In this document: positions 7,439 through 22,400 of the stretch, piece by piece
Position numbering within the stretch: the first letter of the stretch is position 1
Layout of the letters: each line of letters opens with the position of its first letter
Assembly (NCBI RefSeq): GCF_014198245.1
Contig: NZ_JACIHE010000003.1
Coordinates: 501,557 to 565,556, forward strand
Source of the DNA: Bradyrhizobium sp. cir1
Lineage (GTDB): Bacteria > Pseudomonadota > Alphaproteobacteria > Rhizobiales > Xanthobacteraceae
Length of the DNA stretch: 64,000 bases
Reading direction: 5' to 3'
The notes under the pieces: model-generated
Told to the model about the DNA's origin: nothing
Seen by the model: only the letters and a program-made list of their open reading frames with translations
Database searches by the model: none
Translations under genes and position numbers: made by a program

Positions 7439-10400
7439 ATGGGTATAGCCTGGCGCTGGAATAACGAAGCTCACAAGCGCTCCGCGTTCGAAACCCTCCT
7501 CAACAAGGTCATTCGCGAGATCATTCCCGGGCGGGACAGTAGAAGGCGCCGCCGCACGGGCGGTGCCGCGAGTTCGGTGGCAAAACCGCGGCGGCAGAGC
7601 TTCACCTTGGAGGCGATCGAACCGCGCCTGCTGTTGTCCGCGGATATCACCTATGGCGGAATCCTCAACACGCACACGGATTTCACGCTCAAGGCCGAAG
7701 GAGGCTCGTTCAATCTATACGACAACACAACGACATCGATCGTCGATTCAACAGCAATCGTCGCCGGTGACAACAGCGTCAACATCGATCGCGGCGGCGG
7801 AGAGGATATTTACGGCGATACGATTCACCTGGATCTCAAATCCTTTGAGACCGCAAACGCGACGATCGGCAGTGGCCACACGCTGAGCATCAATTTTATC
7901 GGCGGTGATCAAAGGGTGTTCCAGGACACCGTTTCGTTGGACACCACGTCTGCCGCCGCAATTGGCTTCGGCCTGAAGGTCACCAGCGATTCTGCGATCG
8001 CATCGGGCGCACACGCAAGCTTCACCGGCGAGCTTTCGTTGAAGTCGGAAGCCACGGCGGTCAACGATCCGATCGTGAATCAGGGGATCTTGTCCAACGC
8101 GAACTCGGCCATCACGCTGTCCGGCGCCAATCTGAGCGCATCGGGCAAGGTGACGTTGACGGCGCACTCGGCCCTCGACGTGAATGCCGACGGTTCCGTT
8201 CAGGGCAATGCCGATGATCCTGACCTGAGCGGCAAGATCACCGGAAAGATCGCCGACGCGATCAACGACAATCTCGGCGACAAGATTCATCTCGTCTCAC
8301 TGGTCACAAGTTTTTCCAGCGCGAAGATCGACGTTGGCAACTCCGTCCTCAGCGCGACCAATGGTGATCTGGTTCTCAGCGCGACCGTTGACGGCACGCT
8401 GACGGCGACTTCGGCCAACAACAACTTCTTCAAGATCACGATCGTTGCCGGCGATGCGGATCCGGAGGTGCTGATCCACGGAGCGTCCACCAGCCTCAGC
8501 GCCAGCGGCAAGATCGACGCGACCGCAAAATCCGACGTTGCGATCAACGCATCGGCCGTGCCGACCTCGAACGCCGACGCGTCAAAGGACGCGGCCGTGG
8601 CAGTTACGGCGTTCGAAAGCAGGGCGACGCTTGCCGTGTCGGACAGCGCGGTCATGAATGCCATGGGGGGCGCCACGACACTGCAGGCGAGCAGCAAGCT
8701 CGACGCCATGACCACGGCGGACGGCAGCGCAGGAACAGCCGGGGCCGGCGTGGCGGTTTCGGTGGTTTTTGGTGACACCGTCGCTTCGGTTGACGGTGCG
8801 ACCGTCGATGGCCTCGGCGTCAGCCTTGAGGCCACGACCGATCGCGATATCACGACCACAGCCAATTCGTCGGTCGGCGGCAGCGCGAAGAGCGGCAGCG
8901 GCGACAACGCGAGCGAGACAACGCTGGCCAACAATAACGCGCATACAAGCGGAGACGCCGGCAACGAGAGCATCACATTTGCGGGTGCGATCGCGGTCGC
9001 GGTCGACACGGGTGATACCAAGGCCTATTTGCAGGATGGAATCATCAACGCCGGCACCGACGCGGCATCGATCGTAGCGGCGTCCGTCGACGTGATGACG
9101 ACCAGCGCCGACGGCGGATTCACCCAGGATTCGTCCGGCGGTGGCGGCGGTGCCACCAATGCGGTCGGCGTTGCTGTGGCGATCAATGTCGCGACCCGCG
9201 ATGATCTTGCCTATATCGCGGGAACGAGCACTGTCACGGGCGGCTCGCTTGCCATCGAGGTCCTGCCGCTGGACGACAAGCAGAGCGTGTTCAGCGCGGA
9301 AGCGATCTCCGGCCTCGGAGACGCCAGCAGCGTCAGTTTTGCCGGATCGCTCGCGATCAATGTCACGCTGTTCAATCACAAGGCCTATCTCGACAACGCT
9401 GCGCACGTCACGCTGTTCGGGAGCCCGGACGTCACCATCGCGGCCCATGCTGACATCACGAATGTTGCAAAGGCGACGCCGCACGAAGCCGACGGTGTCA
9501 ATCCCGGAACCGGCATCGGTGCCTCCGTCGCCTTCAACTACGGTGAAGACACGACAGCGGCCTACGTCGACGACAATGTCTTGCTCACGGGAGCGAAGGG
9601 CCTGTCGCTCGACGCCTCGTCGGCGCACGAGATGGAGACCGAGGCCAAGAACGGCTCGGCCGGCGGCACAGCGGTCACGCCTGTCATTGCGATCTCGGTC
9701 GCCAATGACGATACCCATGCAACGATCGGCAGCGGCGGCACGCTGACGGTCGGCGCCGACGGGTTCAGCCTGAACTCCAAGCTGACCAATGTCGTCAGGA
9801 CGTCCGCCGAGGGCGATACCGAGGCGGACAAGACCGGCGTCGGCATTTCGCTTGCCTTGTCGATCGTCAACGATGACTCGGAGGCCACGACCGGCCGCCA
9901 GCTTCTCACGACCGGCGGCGCCGCGGCGTTTCTCTCGAGCGCCATCTCGATCAGCGAGAGCTCGGCAAAAGCGAGCGTGAAGGGCGGCGAAGACAGCGGC
10001 AGCGGCAAGAAAGCCGACGGCAAGAAGCAGGATCAGATGGACTTCGCCGACAGCACGGCGAAGGGCAAAACGGGTGGAAGTGCAAAGGGCAACAACGGCG
10101 CAACTGCCCCCGATGCAGATACCGGCAGCGGGCAGGTCGATGTCGCGGGTGCGATCGCGGTCAACATCGAGAATGGATCGTCGGTTGCGTCGATTCCGGA
10201 CGGCGGCCTTGTCACGGCGACCGGGCTGATTACCGTCCATTCTCAGGCCAATGTCGACGGGCATGCGCTCGCGGATGGTTCCGCGGTCACCGGTGACGGC
10301 GGCACCGGCGTCGGCGTCGCAGTAGCGGTCAACGTCAATAACATCAAGAATCATGCGTTTGTCGGCAATGGCGCGGTGGTCAGCGGCAGTGGTCTGAATG

Positions 10401-13400
10401 TTGATGCCGTCGTGGCCGATCGGCAGATCGACGCGCCGACAATCACCGTACCGGTGGTTGACACCGCCCTCGATACGCTCTTCGTCGGTCTAAATGCCGG
10501 CCTCGCGAGCGGCGATCAGGTCCAGTATGTCGGGCTGGGCGGCTTCGGCCTCACCCCTCTGGTCACGACCTACTACGTGCATGTCAACGGCGATGGCACT
10601 ATCAAGCTTTACGACACCAACAAGGAGGATGCCGAAGACGGCGGCGCCACCGGTCTGGTGGATCTCACTTCCGGCGCCTTGTCGTCATCGGGCAACCAGC
10701 TCTGGAAATACATCTCGGGTGTCCCGACCCCGATCGGCGCGATTGATTTCGATCCGACCGGCAATATCACCGAGTTCAATCTCGGCGCCGATGAGACACT
10801 GCGCACCGGCGACCGGGTCAAATACGACGCCAACGGCGGCTCACCGCTCGGCGGGTTGAGCGATGACACCACCTACTACGTCATCGACCTGACCAACGGT
10901 CACTACCAGCTCGCAGCGTCGCTGGGAGATGCCTACGACGGAAAAGCGATTGTGCTGAGCGGCGGAGCGCCTGCCGGTCAGAAGCTGCACGATCAGACCC
11001 ACTCTTCGCGCGCCGACGCAACGTCGGGCGCCAGCGGCGGCGATATCGGTGTCGGCATTTCGGCCGGCATCAACATCGTGAACAACGACACGCAAGCGGT
11101 GGTCGGGCAGACCCCAGGCGCGCTCCTGCCCGGCACTGCGACCGTGACGACGAGCGGCGGCAACTCGTCGGTCCTGGCCACCAGCGACGAATCCAATCTG
11201 GCGACCGCCAGGCCGCATGGCGACACCGAAGGCGACAACGTTGGCGTCGGCGCCTCGGTCGCTGTCAACGTCCTCACCAATACCGTCAACGCGCAGATCA
11301 CCGATGGGACGTCGTGGAGCGGTTCGGTCGGGGCCTTCACGGTTTCGGCGGTCTCGGGCGATTCCGCGTTCACCCATGGTGAGAACGGCGCGGCGTCGTC
11401 TGGCGGAGTGGCGGTCGGGCTCGGCGTCGGCGTGCTGGTCGCCGACGAAAAGGCAACCGCCTATGTCGGCAGTGGCGGACTATTGTCCGCGACCGGTAAC
11501 GTTGCGATCACCGCGTCGAACGACGCAGAGTTCAACACCGAAACAGATGCGAAGGCGGCCGGCAAGAGCGTCGGCGTCGGCGCATCGATCTCTATTGCCT
11601 GGGTTACCGAGAAGATCAGCGCCGAACTCGCCCGCAGCGTCACCACGACCGCAGGTGCGGCGACCATTGCGTCCGATTCGACGGTCAAGAGCGAGACCAA
11701 GGCCCTTGCGTCCGTCTCAGGGGCGAGTGACTCGGACAGCAACGCCGACACGAAGGCCGACGGCCAGGTGAACGGCAGCAACTCGAACACAAACAGCAAG
11801 GGTATCTCCTTGCCTACGGCCGGCGGCGGCGCTTCAGGCGGGAATTCGTCGGCTTCCTCGGCGGGCGGTACGAACAACAGTGGCGTCGGCATTGCCGCCT
11901 CTATCGCTGTCAACCGGATCCTCGCTGACAACACCGCGCAAGTCACCCACGGCGCCGACATCACGGCGCAGGGCGCCGTGACGATCTCGGCCCAGGCCGA
12001 ATATGACGGCCGCGCCAAGGCGATCGGCGCTGGCGTCAAGTTGAACAGCGACGATCACATTGCGGCCGGTGTCAGCGTCAACTGGCTCGGCGCGACGAAC
12101 AAGGCGCTGGTCGGTGGTGGCTCGGTCATCATTAGTCATGACGCGGCCGCGGGCATCACGATCGAAGCGATCACGCCGAGCGGCGAGACCGATGACTTTG
12201 TCGCATGGGGTGCGGCGGCCGCAGGCGGCAAGGGCGGCATGAGCATTGCCGGCTCGGTGGCGATCAACATCGTCGATCATTTCGACACCGAAGCATCCAC
12301 GGCGAGCACCTCGCACCTCGAGTCCGATGGCGGTATCGCGGTCAATGGAGCTGCCGTTCTCGGGCCACAGACGCTCGCGGCTGCGGGTGCGTTCTCCAAG
12401 GATAAAGGTGCGTTCGGTGCCGCGATCAATGTGACGCTGCTGCATGCCACTGTGACGGCAGCAATCGGTGGCGACGCCGACGCCGCCGGCGCCATCTCGG
12501 TGAACGCCGAGAGTCACATGGTGCCGACCGAAATCGACCTGCCATTGCTGAAGCCGAAGCTGACTTCGGTGGCGGTCGCGGGGGCTGCCAGCCAAGCCGA
12601 TAACACCATCGCGGGCTCGTTCATCATCAACGATCTACACATCGACGTGGACGCGCATATCGGCGCCTCCAGCCAGATCAACCAGGGCGGCCTCTACACC
12701 ATCGGCAACGCACAAACCGTCACCGTGGCGGCGGCGAACGAGACCAAGGTCGTCAGCGTCGCAGGTGCATTGGCCTTGTCTATCGACTCGTCGGGATTCG
12801 GCGTCGGACTGGATGTCGAGATCCTGCACAAGACAACGAAGGCCTACATTGACGGCTCCGCGCATGTCGGAAACAACGCCGGCGGCGTGGTGAGCGTGGC
12901 GGCGACATCCCCAGAGACGATGTTGTCGGTTGCCGCAACCCTGGGCGCCGGATTTGGCGCGGTGGGCGCCGCGGCGTCGGTCGGGATCGCCGATCTTCAC
13001 GTCGAGACCGATGCATATATCAACGGCTCGGCGACTGTGCGGTCCGGTGGCGCCATCTCGGTGGAAGCCACCGGCACGTTCGTGACGACGATGGTCGCCG
13101 GCGCGATCGGCATCGGCGACTCGGCCGGTATAGGACTCGCAAATACGACATTGATCTACGACGGGACCACGCAAGCCTATATCGGCAACAGCGCGACGGT
13201 GCGCGCAGGCGGCAACATCAATGTGATCGCCACCGAAAGCGAGGATGTCATTGCAATTGCGGCAGGCGCAGCGGGCGGCAGTGAGGTCGGGGTCGCCGGC
13301 TCCGCTGGCGTTAACCTGTTGACCGAGCACACCACGGCACGCATCGGCCACAACGCGAACGTCACGATCGTCGGGGCGCACGATCTGACCGTCGAGGCAA

Positions 13401-16400
13401 CCGACGGCACCACGGTGACCACGGTGGCCGGCGAACTCTCCGTCGGCGGTACAGGCGGCGTCGGTGTTGGTGTCGGTGTTGGCGTGTTCAACAAATACAC
13501 CAATGCATTCATCGAGTCGGCCGTGACCGCGACCGTGGGCGGAAACATTCTTGTCACGGCGAAATCGACCGAGAGCCTGATCTCCGTTTCGGGCGGCGTC
13601 GCCGTCGGTGGCGAAGTCGGGGTCGGCGTCAATGCCGACATCAACGTATTCAAGCTGCAGACGCGTGCCTTTGTCGGAGACGATCCGGACGAGCCAACAC
13701 CGAGCTTCGGGGACGGCAACGTGCACGCCACGGGCACGGTTGGCATTTCTGCCGACGACCAGACCGATATCAACGAGATCACTGCGGTGATCGCCGCGGC
13801 GGGTGTGGCCGGCATCGGCGCCGCGGCGGGCGTCGACGTGATGAACAAGGATACCCAGGCCTTCATCGGTTCCCATGCTGTCGTCACAGGCGACGGGCAG
13901 GGTTCTGGCGCGACCGTGAATGCCGGCGCCATCCACATCGATACAGTTGCAGCGGCGAGCACCTTCGATCCCCATGATCCGCACGGTCAGGGTATCGAGA
14001 CCGGTCCTACCGGCGGCACGCGGAGTGCCGAATCCGACGATCCCGGCGCGCGCAGCGCGCTGCGGTCCGGCGGAATGGTCGGAACGCCCAGCCAGGATAA
14101 GGTCCTGGGCGGCACGACGAGTGGCGACACTTCGAGCCAGGATGACGGTTCCCTGCACAATGTTCGTACGACGAAGGCAGAAACGACGCCTGGTTTCCTC
14201 GGTGTCGCGGTTGGTGCGACGAACAAGGAAGATGTTCGGACATTCACGTTCAGCCTGGGTGTTGGCGAGGTTGGAGTCGGCGTGTCGGCGGGAGTCAATG
14301 TCGACAACGTGACGACCAAGGCTTACGTCGGCGACCATGCAACCGTGAATACGGCGCAGGGCAGCGTTGTCGTCGGCGCGGCGGACGATTTCTATCACCT
14401 CGCAATCGCGGGCGGGGCGGCCGGCGGATTGGTCGGCGTCGCGCCGGCCGTGGGTGTGAATGTGGTCGGCAACACCACCCTGGCTTTCATCGGCGATCAT
14501 GCGACGGTGAATGCCGGTACGCTTCTCGGTGGTGGCGACGTGACGGTAGCCGCGTCGATGCAAGAGAATGTCGTGATGATCGGCTTCGGCCTTGCCGGAG
14601 GCTTCGTCGGCGTCGGCGGCGCAGTGGACGTCCTGAGCGTCAACAACACGACCAAAGGCTATATCGACCACGACGCGATTGTGTTCGCCTACGGCGACGT
14701 GTTCCTCAATGCGACCGATACGACCCATATCTTCGAGCTTTCCGGTGCCATCGCGGGCGGTGCCGTAGGCGTCGGCGGTTCGGTAGGCGTGATGGTCATC
14801 CACAAGGAAACCGACGCGACTATCGGTGCCGGCGCGACGGTCGATGCGCTGGGCAAGACCGGCGGCCATGGCAACGTTCTGAACGACATTGTTGGTAGCA
14901 GCTTAGCCCGGACCACGACCCATGGCGTGATCGTTCAGGCCGAGTCCAAGGCGGACATGCTGCATATCGTCATCGCTGGCGCTGGTGGTTTCGTCGGCGT
15001 GTCTGGCGCGGTTGGCGTGACGCTGATCAGCGGCGAGACCGATGCCGCGATCCTCGACAACGCCAAGGTCAACACGCTTTACCAGACCAACAATGCCGGC
15101 TCGGGGCAGGGTGTGCATGTCGGCGCCGCCGACGACGTCACTGTGAAGACGTTCATTGTGGCGATCGCCGGCGGGTTCGTCGGCGTCTCCGGCGCGGTGG
15201 ATGTCGGTAACGTCAACAACAACGTCAAGGCGGTCGTCGGTACGAACGCGACAGTCAACGCGCTGGCGGACATCAATGTGGAAGCGTTGTCTTTGAAGGA
15301 CATTGCAGGCTTCGACGCCAGTGGTGCCGGCGGCTTTGTCGGCGTCGGCGGTGCGGTCAGCGTCTGGGCGATCGGAAAGCAGATCGAGAAGAGTGGCAAG
15401 GACAACAGTGGCGCCGATACCGGCGACGCTCTGGCCGCTGGCGATCATAAGTTCGACCAGGGCGACGTCGACACAGGTGCACACACCATCGATCTAGGCA
15501 GTCAAGGCGGGTTCGGTGACGGCGCCGAGGTGGTCTATCACGGCGCCGGCCTCGGCGACGTGAGCGATGGCGACCACGTCTTCGTGCACCAGGTGAGCGG
15601 CGGCGTGATCCAGCTTTACGACAGTGCGGCGGACGCACAGAAGCACAACGGCACCGGGCTGAAGCAGCTCTCCAGCACGGGCAGCGATGGCCAGACGCTG
15701 ACCTCGGTGAATGGTCCGGATGGCGATGCGGCGGCGGAGGCGAACTCCGGCAAGAACCTGGTGACCAACAGCTCCACCGGCAACGGCATCAACTACTTCA
15801 CCGGCGACGGCAATGCGAACAGCAACCGCAGCCGGATGAGCAATGCCATTTCGAATCCGACGACGGGCGCCAGCGCTCAGGTCAATTCCGCAACTCCGAG
15901 CTCCTCGGATATCAGCGGCCGCGAAAACAATGCGCCGGCGCCGGCGAGCGACCCGACGATCCCGAACGGCACGTCGGCCGTAGTGAAATCAGGCGCGCAT
16001 CTGAACGCAGGAACCGCGATCAACGTCATTGCGCACGAGATCGACAAGTTCAAGGTGACGACAGGCCAGGCCGCCGGCGGCTTCGTCGGTGCTGGCGCGT
16101 CGGTATCGGTGCTGACCCTCGGTGAGAACGTCACGGCATTCGCTGACGGTACGCTGAGCGCGGGCGGCAACATCACCGTCAACGCGATTCTCAACGAAAA
16201 TCTCAATCTGCTTGCGCTCGATGCGGCGGTCGGGTTTGTGGGAATTGGCGCAGCGGTGGTCGTCATCAGTGATGCCAGCCTGGCGCAGGCGAGCCTGGGC
16301 AGCGTGACGCAAGCCGGCGATGTCTCGGTTCTCGCGAGCAACACCCGGGATCTGACCGAATTCACCGGACAGGTCTCCTCCGGCGCGGTTGCGGCCGGCG

Positions 16401-19400
16401 TATCCTATACCAGTCTGGAAACGACGGGTGGTGCGAGCGCGACGGTCGATGGCGGTGCGAAGATCGGCAAGGATCCCGTCGGTACCGTGAATTCGCTCAA
16501 GGTGACGGCCACCAGCACCACCACGACTCACGTCCATACGCTTGCCATATCGGCAGGACTGGTCGCAGTCGGCGTGAACTTCGCGCGCGACATCGACACC
16601 GCATCGACGACCGCGGCGATCGGCGATGGTGCCGATGTCGAGGTGACCAAAGATGTGACGGTCGAGGCAGCTTCCATCGACCTGGTCAATCCGATCATGG
16701 AAGGCGTCACGGTGCTCAGTGGCATCACGGTCGGCTTGTCCTTCGACAAGGCGGACTTGGAAACCACCGTGCATGCGAGCATCGGCAACGGCACGGTGAC
16801 CGCAACGAACGTGACGGTGACGGCGACGGAGAACGGCGATCCACTCCTGGTCGGGTATGGCGCCTCCACGGACAACTCGTCGTCTTCGGGCCCGTCGCTG
16901 CTGAGCGTAGGTGCGAACATTTCCACCGCGATCATGACGCCGGACATGGAGAGCAAGATCACCGGCACGGTGACCGCGAGCGATACGGTCACGATCAGCG
17001 TCACGGACAACAGCAGTGCGATCGCCAGGGCGCACGGTCTCGGCTTGTCCGGTATCGGCATCGCCGCGTCGGAGTCAACAGCGGAAGCCAAAGGCAAGGT
17101 CTTTGCCCATCTGGATGGCTCCGTTACCACGGCGAAGACCCTGAAAATCAGCGCTGCGGGAACAGAAGCCGCGAATGCCAATTCGCAGGCCGTTGTTGGC
17201 GGAATCCTGGCTTCGGTGGATCATGATGGCGCAACCGCGTCCGTTTCCCCGGATGTCGAGGCGTATGTCTCGTCGAGCGGCAGCATCAACGTCACCGGGA
17301 ATATCGAAATTGCGGCAGTGGCTTATCCAGAAGCCGACGCGTTGACCAAAGGCATTGGCGTCTCCGGGGGCATCCACATCGGCGAGGTCGATTCGACGGC
17401 GACGTCCAATCCGACCGTGAAGGCCTACATCGATCCGCCGACGGTGACGGCGGGCGGTACCGTCTCGGTCTTGGCCACGGCCGACAGCAAGGCGACCAAG
17501 ACGCTGCCCAACTATCAGATCATCGGTGCCAACACCGATACCAGCAATGACCTGAGTGATCCCAACAATAACACGGTCAATGTCACCAATCACGGTCTCC
17601 TGACCGGCGATACCGTGCAATTGCCGACGAACGGCGGAATCGGCGGGTTGACCCCCAACGTGTTCGACGTCAACACCAACTTGCCGATTGCAATCATCAA
17701 GACCGTCATTGCCGTCGATGGCGATCATCTCGCGTTCGGCGATGTATTCGATGGCGCCAAGGTGGATCCCAGCACGGATATCATCGAGCTGCCGTCAGCA
17801 GTGAACCTGAACAATGGCGATCTCGTCGAATACGAGGTACCCTCCGGCAGCACGCCGATCGGCGGGCTGACGCCCGGACATGTCTACAGCATCTTCCTGC
17901 CGAATCCCGCGGATCAGACGCACATCAAACTGCGCGAACCGTCAGGCGTAAGCTACGTCCAGCAGACATTCACGCCACCGGCGGCCGGCGACACAATCAC
18001 CTTTGCGGTGAATCACGGCCTCAACAGCGGTGACGCGGTGACCTACCATGCGCCGGCGGCGCACACGTTCCAGAGCGTTCAGGTCGATGTTGATCCCGGC
18101 AATCCGATCTTTGACCAGGGCAGCAAGACCTATAACAACGTCGACAACAACAATATCCAGTTCGTCAATTCCAACGGCGATGCGGCGAGCTGGGGCTTTG
18201 GGGCGGGCAACATCGTCCGGTACAGCTCATCGGGTGGAGCGATCGATGGACTGGCCAGCGGTGCCGATTACAAGGTCGTGACGGTCAGTGGACCGAACAG
18301 CAGCTCGATCCAGCTCGGCGACGATTCCTCATTGGGAATGGGGAATGTTCTCTTCGTGAGAAACGGTACCGGCGATACGATCACGCGCTCCGACGGCCAC
18401 AATTGGTCCGACTTTGGTTTCGTGAACGGGCAGACGATCGTCATCAGCAATGCAGTCGGTGGCGACAACGGTACCTTCCACATCGCGAGCGGATCCGGCA
18501 GCAATACGCTGAAGCTTGTCGAGAGCAATGTCGTCTCGAACAACAGCGGCAATCCGTCCACGGCGAAAATCGTGATTGCCCTTAATCCGGGGACCAAGGA
18601 CCCGAACAATCTCGGCTTTGCAGCGCTGAAGAACGTCACGCACAGCCTGATCAAGAAGTCCGATCTGCCGATGACGGCCGGAGGCACCAATGCCGATGGC
18701 AAGCAATTCTATGTCGAGAAGGTCAGCGACACCCAAATCAAGCTGCACCTGCTAAAGGACTTCAGTGACGCGCCGCTGGCCCTGGCGGATCCTTTCGGCC
18801 CGACCGGCGATCACACGATTGGACGCGAGGCGGTGGACATCACGTCCCAGGGTTCGGGCTTGCAGCAGCTCCGGGTCGATCTGACCAGCGGCCCATCAGG
18901 AACAGTCACGTTGACTGGACCGGGCGGCGTGTCACTCGGTGTGATTTCACCGCCGAGCGGCGACGGCGTAACGTCGGCGGTCGCAACTGGTTCTGGCGGC
19001 GGCGCGCTGCTGGGCGTCGCGGAAGCCAATGCGATTACAAACGATAATCCTAACGTCGACGCGCATATAGTTGCGGATCTGTTGTCGGCCGGTGGCGACG
19101 TCATCATCAAGGCGACGTCTACTACCAAGGCGACGTCGAGCGCCCGGGACGACGGCGGCGGGTTCGTGGGCATCGGCGTGCCGACCGCAGATGCCAACCA
19201 GAACGACGGCAATCACAAGACCACAGCCTATGTGGATGGGCGGATTATCGCCACCGGCGACGTCAAGGTGTTTGCGTTGACGAGCAACAATGCCGAGGCC
19301 GCCGCGCATACGATCACGGGCGGCGCGGTTGGCGTCGCGGTAGGGTTTACCAATTCGCTCATCAAGGTCGACACTGCGGCGAACGTGAACGACAACAGCG

Positions 19401-22400
19401 CGATCCTGGCCGGCGGCAAAATCGTCATCGCTGCCGAAGACAAGGCGAACCAGGTCACCAACACCGATTGCACGGGCATCGGCCTGGGCGGTGACGCCAA
19501 CGCCTTTGCGAAAAGCTCGCTAAGCGGCAAGACTGAGGTGAATGTCGGCACCGCCGCGAAGATGGAAGGCCGTATCGTGGTCCTGTCGGTGAGCACCGGC
19601 GACTCGAAGGCGACTGGCGACGCCAGCGACGTTCCGCAGATGACGGTGAAGGCGATAAGCGAGGGTGACGGCGGTGGCCTGGTGGCGGTCGGCACCGCGT
19701 CGTCGGATGTCACCGTGAATATCCCGTTCAATATCGAGGTCAAGGGCTTCGCGACGATTACCGGCTGGGAAGGTGTTGATTTCCGCACGTCCTATAAAGG
19801 GATCGACACGGAAGCGCATGCCGAGTCGAGCGCAACCGGATTGTTCGGTGGTGTCCACTCCAGTTCAAGCAACACAACGACGCTCGACTCGCAGGTCAAG
19901 GGAGATGCGCACGCGATTGTGACGGCGACTCCTAGGGTCACGGGCGCGTTCGCTGATCCGGCCTTGTTGTCGCCTCCAGCGTCCACTCCGCGGCTCGCCT
20001 TCGACATCGACATGACCAACCAGCCACAGGGCTCGCTGGATGGCTCCAACGGCACCATGAGGATCACCAGCGAAAATCCAGATCATGTGCGGGCGCTGGG
20101 CTTCAGCCTGTCGGGCGATCCGGACTTGGACCCCGAGGTCAAGCCCCAGATCACGTTCAACTCGGACGTGGTAATCTATTCCGGCCAGTCGCCGGTGCTG
20201 ATCATCGGTCCGACGGGCGCCGTCGAGAAGCAGGTCAACGTCGTATTCGACACCGCTACGGCGGGCCTGATCAACGTCCACGACATCATCAATCACGATC
20301 CCGGCGACGTCTATTTTGCAACCGGCGACACCGGAAACAACCTCAGCCAGATCAACGGCTCGGGCGGCACCTGGGAATTCCGCGACAACTATCACCACGT
20401 CCTGCTGCTCAACAAGTCCAAGCTGGACATGAATGTGCAGGCCATCAAGGTCCTGGACGTCGACCCGGCCGACAAGCCGCAAGTCGATATCTCCAACACG
20501 GGCTCGCGCGGCCTGACCTTCAAGCTCAAGCGCGACGTCAGCCCGACGCTGATCGACATCGAGAATACCAACACGGATCCGCCGAACATTACGCTCAGCG
20601 GCGTCATCGACAATCCGATCGGTACCACGCGCGTCATCAACGTCCACGGAGACATCCTCTCCAGCGCGAGCCGGGCGGACGGTGACGCGGATCCAGCTTC
20701 GCTGATCCGGACCAATATCCTGGACATCGAGGCGCGGCAGGGGAACATTGGCCAGAACCCCGGCATCGTGAACTTCGCCGATCCTGTCTCCCCGTCGCAG
20801 CATCGGGTCAACGTCGATGTGGTCGACAGCGCGAATGTTCCGGCCGCGACCGACTTCGTGAGCGGAAACGTCAGCAGCGGCGATCACTCGATCGCGCTGG
20901 GACTCAACCAGTTCTTCGACGGAGAGCTCGTGAAATATGTGGCCTCGGGCACCGCGCTCGGCGGGCTGACATCGGGCAACTATTACTACATCATCGCGCT
21001 TGATTCCCTCCGGGTCCAGCTGGCTGAGGTATCGAGCCCGACGACCGCGATCGAGATCGCCCCGACCGCAACGGCCACCGACCTCCATTCTCTCACACCG
21101 GCGCAGCGCTTCACTGCCGTGGCCAAGGGCAATGGCACGACCGAAGGATTCGCCTGGCTGGACGTCAAGGGCCGGCTGCGCGACGGCAATACGCCGTACT
21201 CGGTCGTCATCGATGCGGTGAACACCGCGGGCGACGCCAATCTGCGAATTTGGGGCAGTGTCCAGGATACGACCGTCGGGACGGTCGGCGCGGTGCACGT
21301 GATCGATCGCGAGGCGGCGAACACCAAGGATTATTTCAACAAGTTCCTGCCGGACAGTGGTAGCGCGTTGCAACAGGACGCAGGTGCATTCGGAACCGGC
21401 GGCGTTCATATCGACAGCACGTACGACATCCGAGCGCTGGATTCGACGGGCCATCTCTATCGTCCCGGCATCATCTCGGCCCACAACATCATCGTTACCA
21501 ATGCCCAGCCGACGGCGACAAGTCCGAGGATCATCAACGTCAAGGCGATCACGGAGATCACTGGATCCGGAACTCCTGGCCCGACGGACACCCATCACGT
21601 CGACGTCCTGACGAACGGCTGGATCGACCTCGCCGAAAAGACCGGTGACCTGCGCGTCGGCCGCATCATGTCGACGAAGAGCGACGTGACGCTGCATTCG
21701 CCGAGGATGATCGTCGATGCGCTGAACGACGGCATCGGTTCGGAGGCCGACGTCACCGCGGTCAACATCACGATGACGGCGGGCGACAACGGCATCACCG
21801 GCACGGCCAGCGACAAGTCCGGCACCGGCGGTATCGGAACCCCCGGCAATTTCCTCGAGATCAACGTTGACGAGCTCTATGGCGCGGGCGCGAGCCTCGG
21901 CGTACTGACCGCCAACGACATCGCAGTGGCCAGCAAGAACAATACGCAGGGCATCTTCATTACCGAAGTGGTGCGAGGTGCAGAGTCGTTGAGTCTGCTC
22001 GGCAGCGCGGGTCCGCTACACACCGACGCTTTCGGCAAGGAGATCGACGATCTCGAGGTCAAGCTGGTCCAGACCAAGGGCGACGTGACGCTCGCCACGG
22101 ATCCCGGCTCCATCGTCGATGCACGCAACGGCGGCGTCGGTGGCGACACCGCCAACGTCATCGGCAATACGATCGATCTGTTCGCCGAGGGCGGCAATAT
22201 CGGCAATTCGAACGGCGGCAACGATCTCGAGATCGATTCGCAGGCCTACGGCTATGGCACGATCGGTGCCCGGGCGACCGGCAGCATCGATCTCAGCGAA
22301 GCCCTGCCGACGACCGCAGTGGGCACATTCTTCGCCCGCGATGCCGAAGTCGTGCTGTTGCAGGCACTTGGGATCGCCGGCGGCGATGGCGACATCAACG

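Noticed and set aside
7352..7675. 107-codon minus-strand frame over the giant start
   Set aside because: It covers the LEPR-XLL coding part in antisense, has no Shine-Dalgarno and no protein-like features.
12635..14869. 744-codon minus-strand frame
   Set aside because: Antisense shadow of the repeat region; its apparent regularity mirrors the repeats on the plus strand.
8500..17500. CRISPR-like array
   Set aside because: The repeats are degenerate at DNA level and in frame as protein repeats; there are no constant 20-40-bp repeats with unique spacers.
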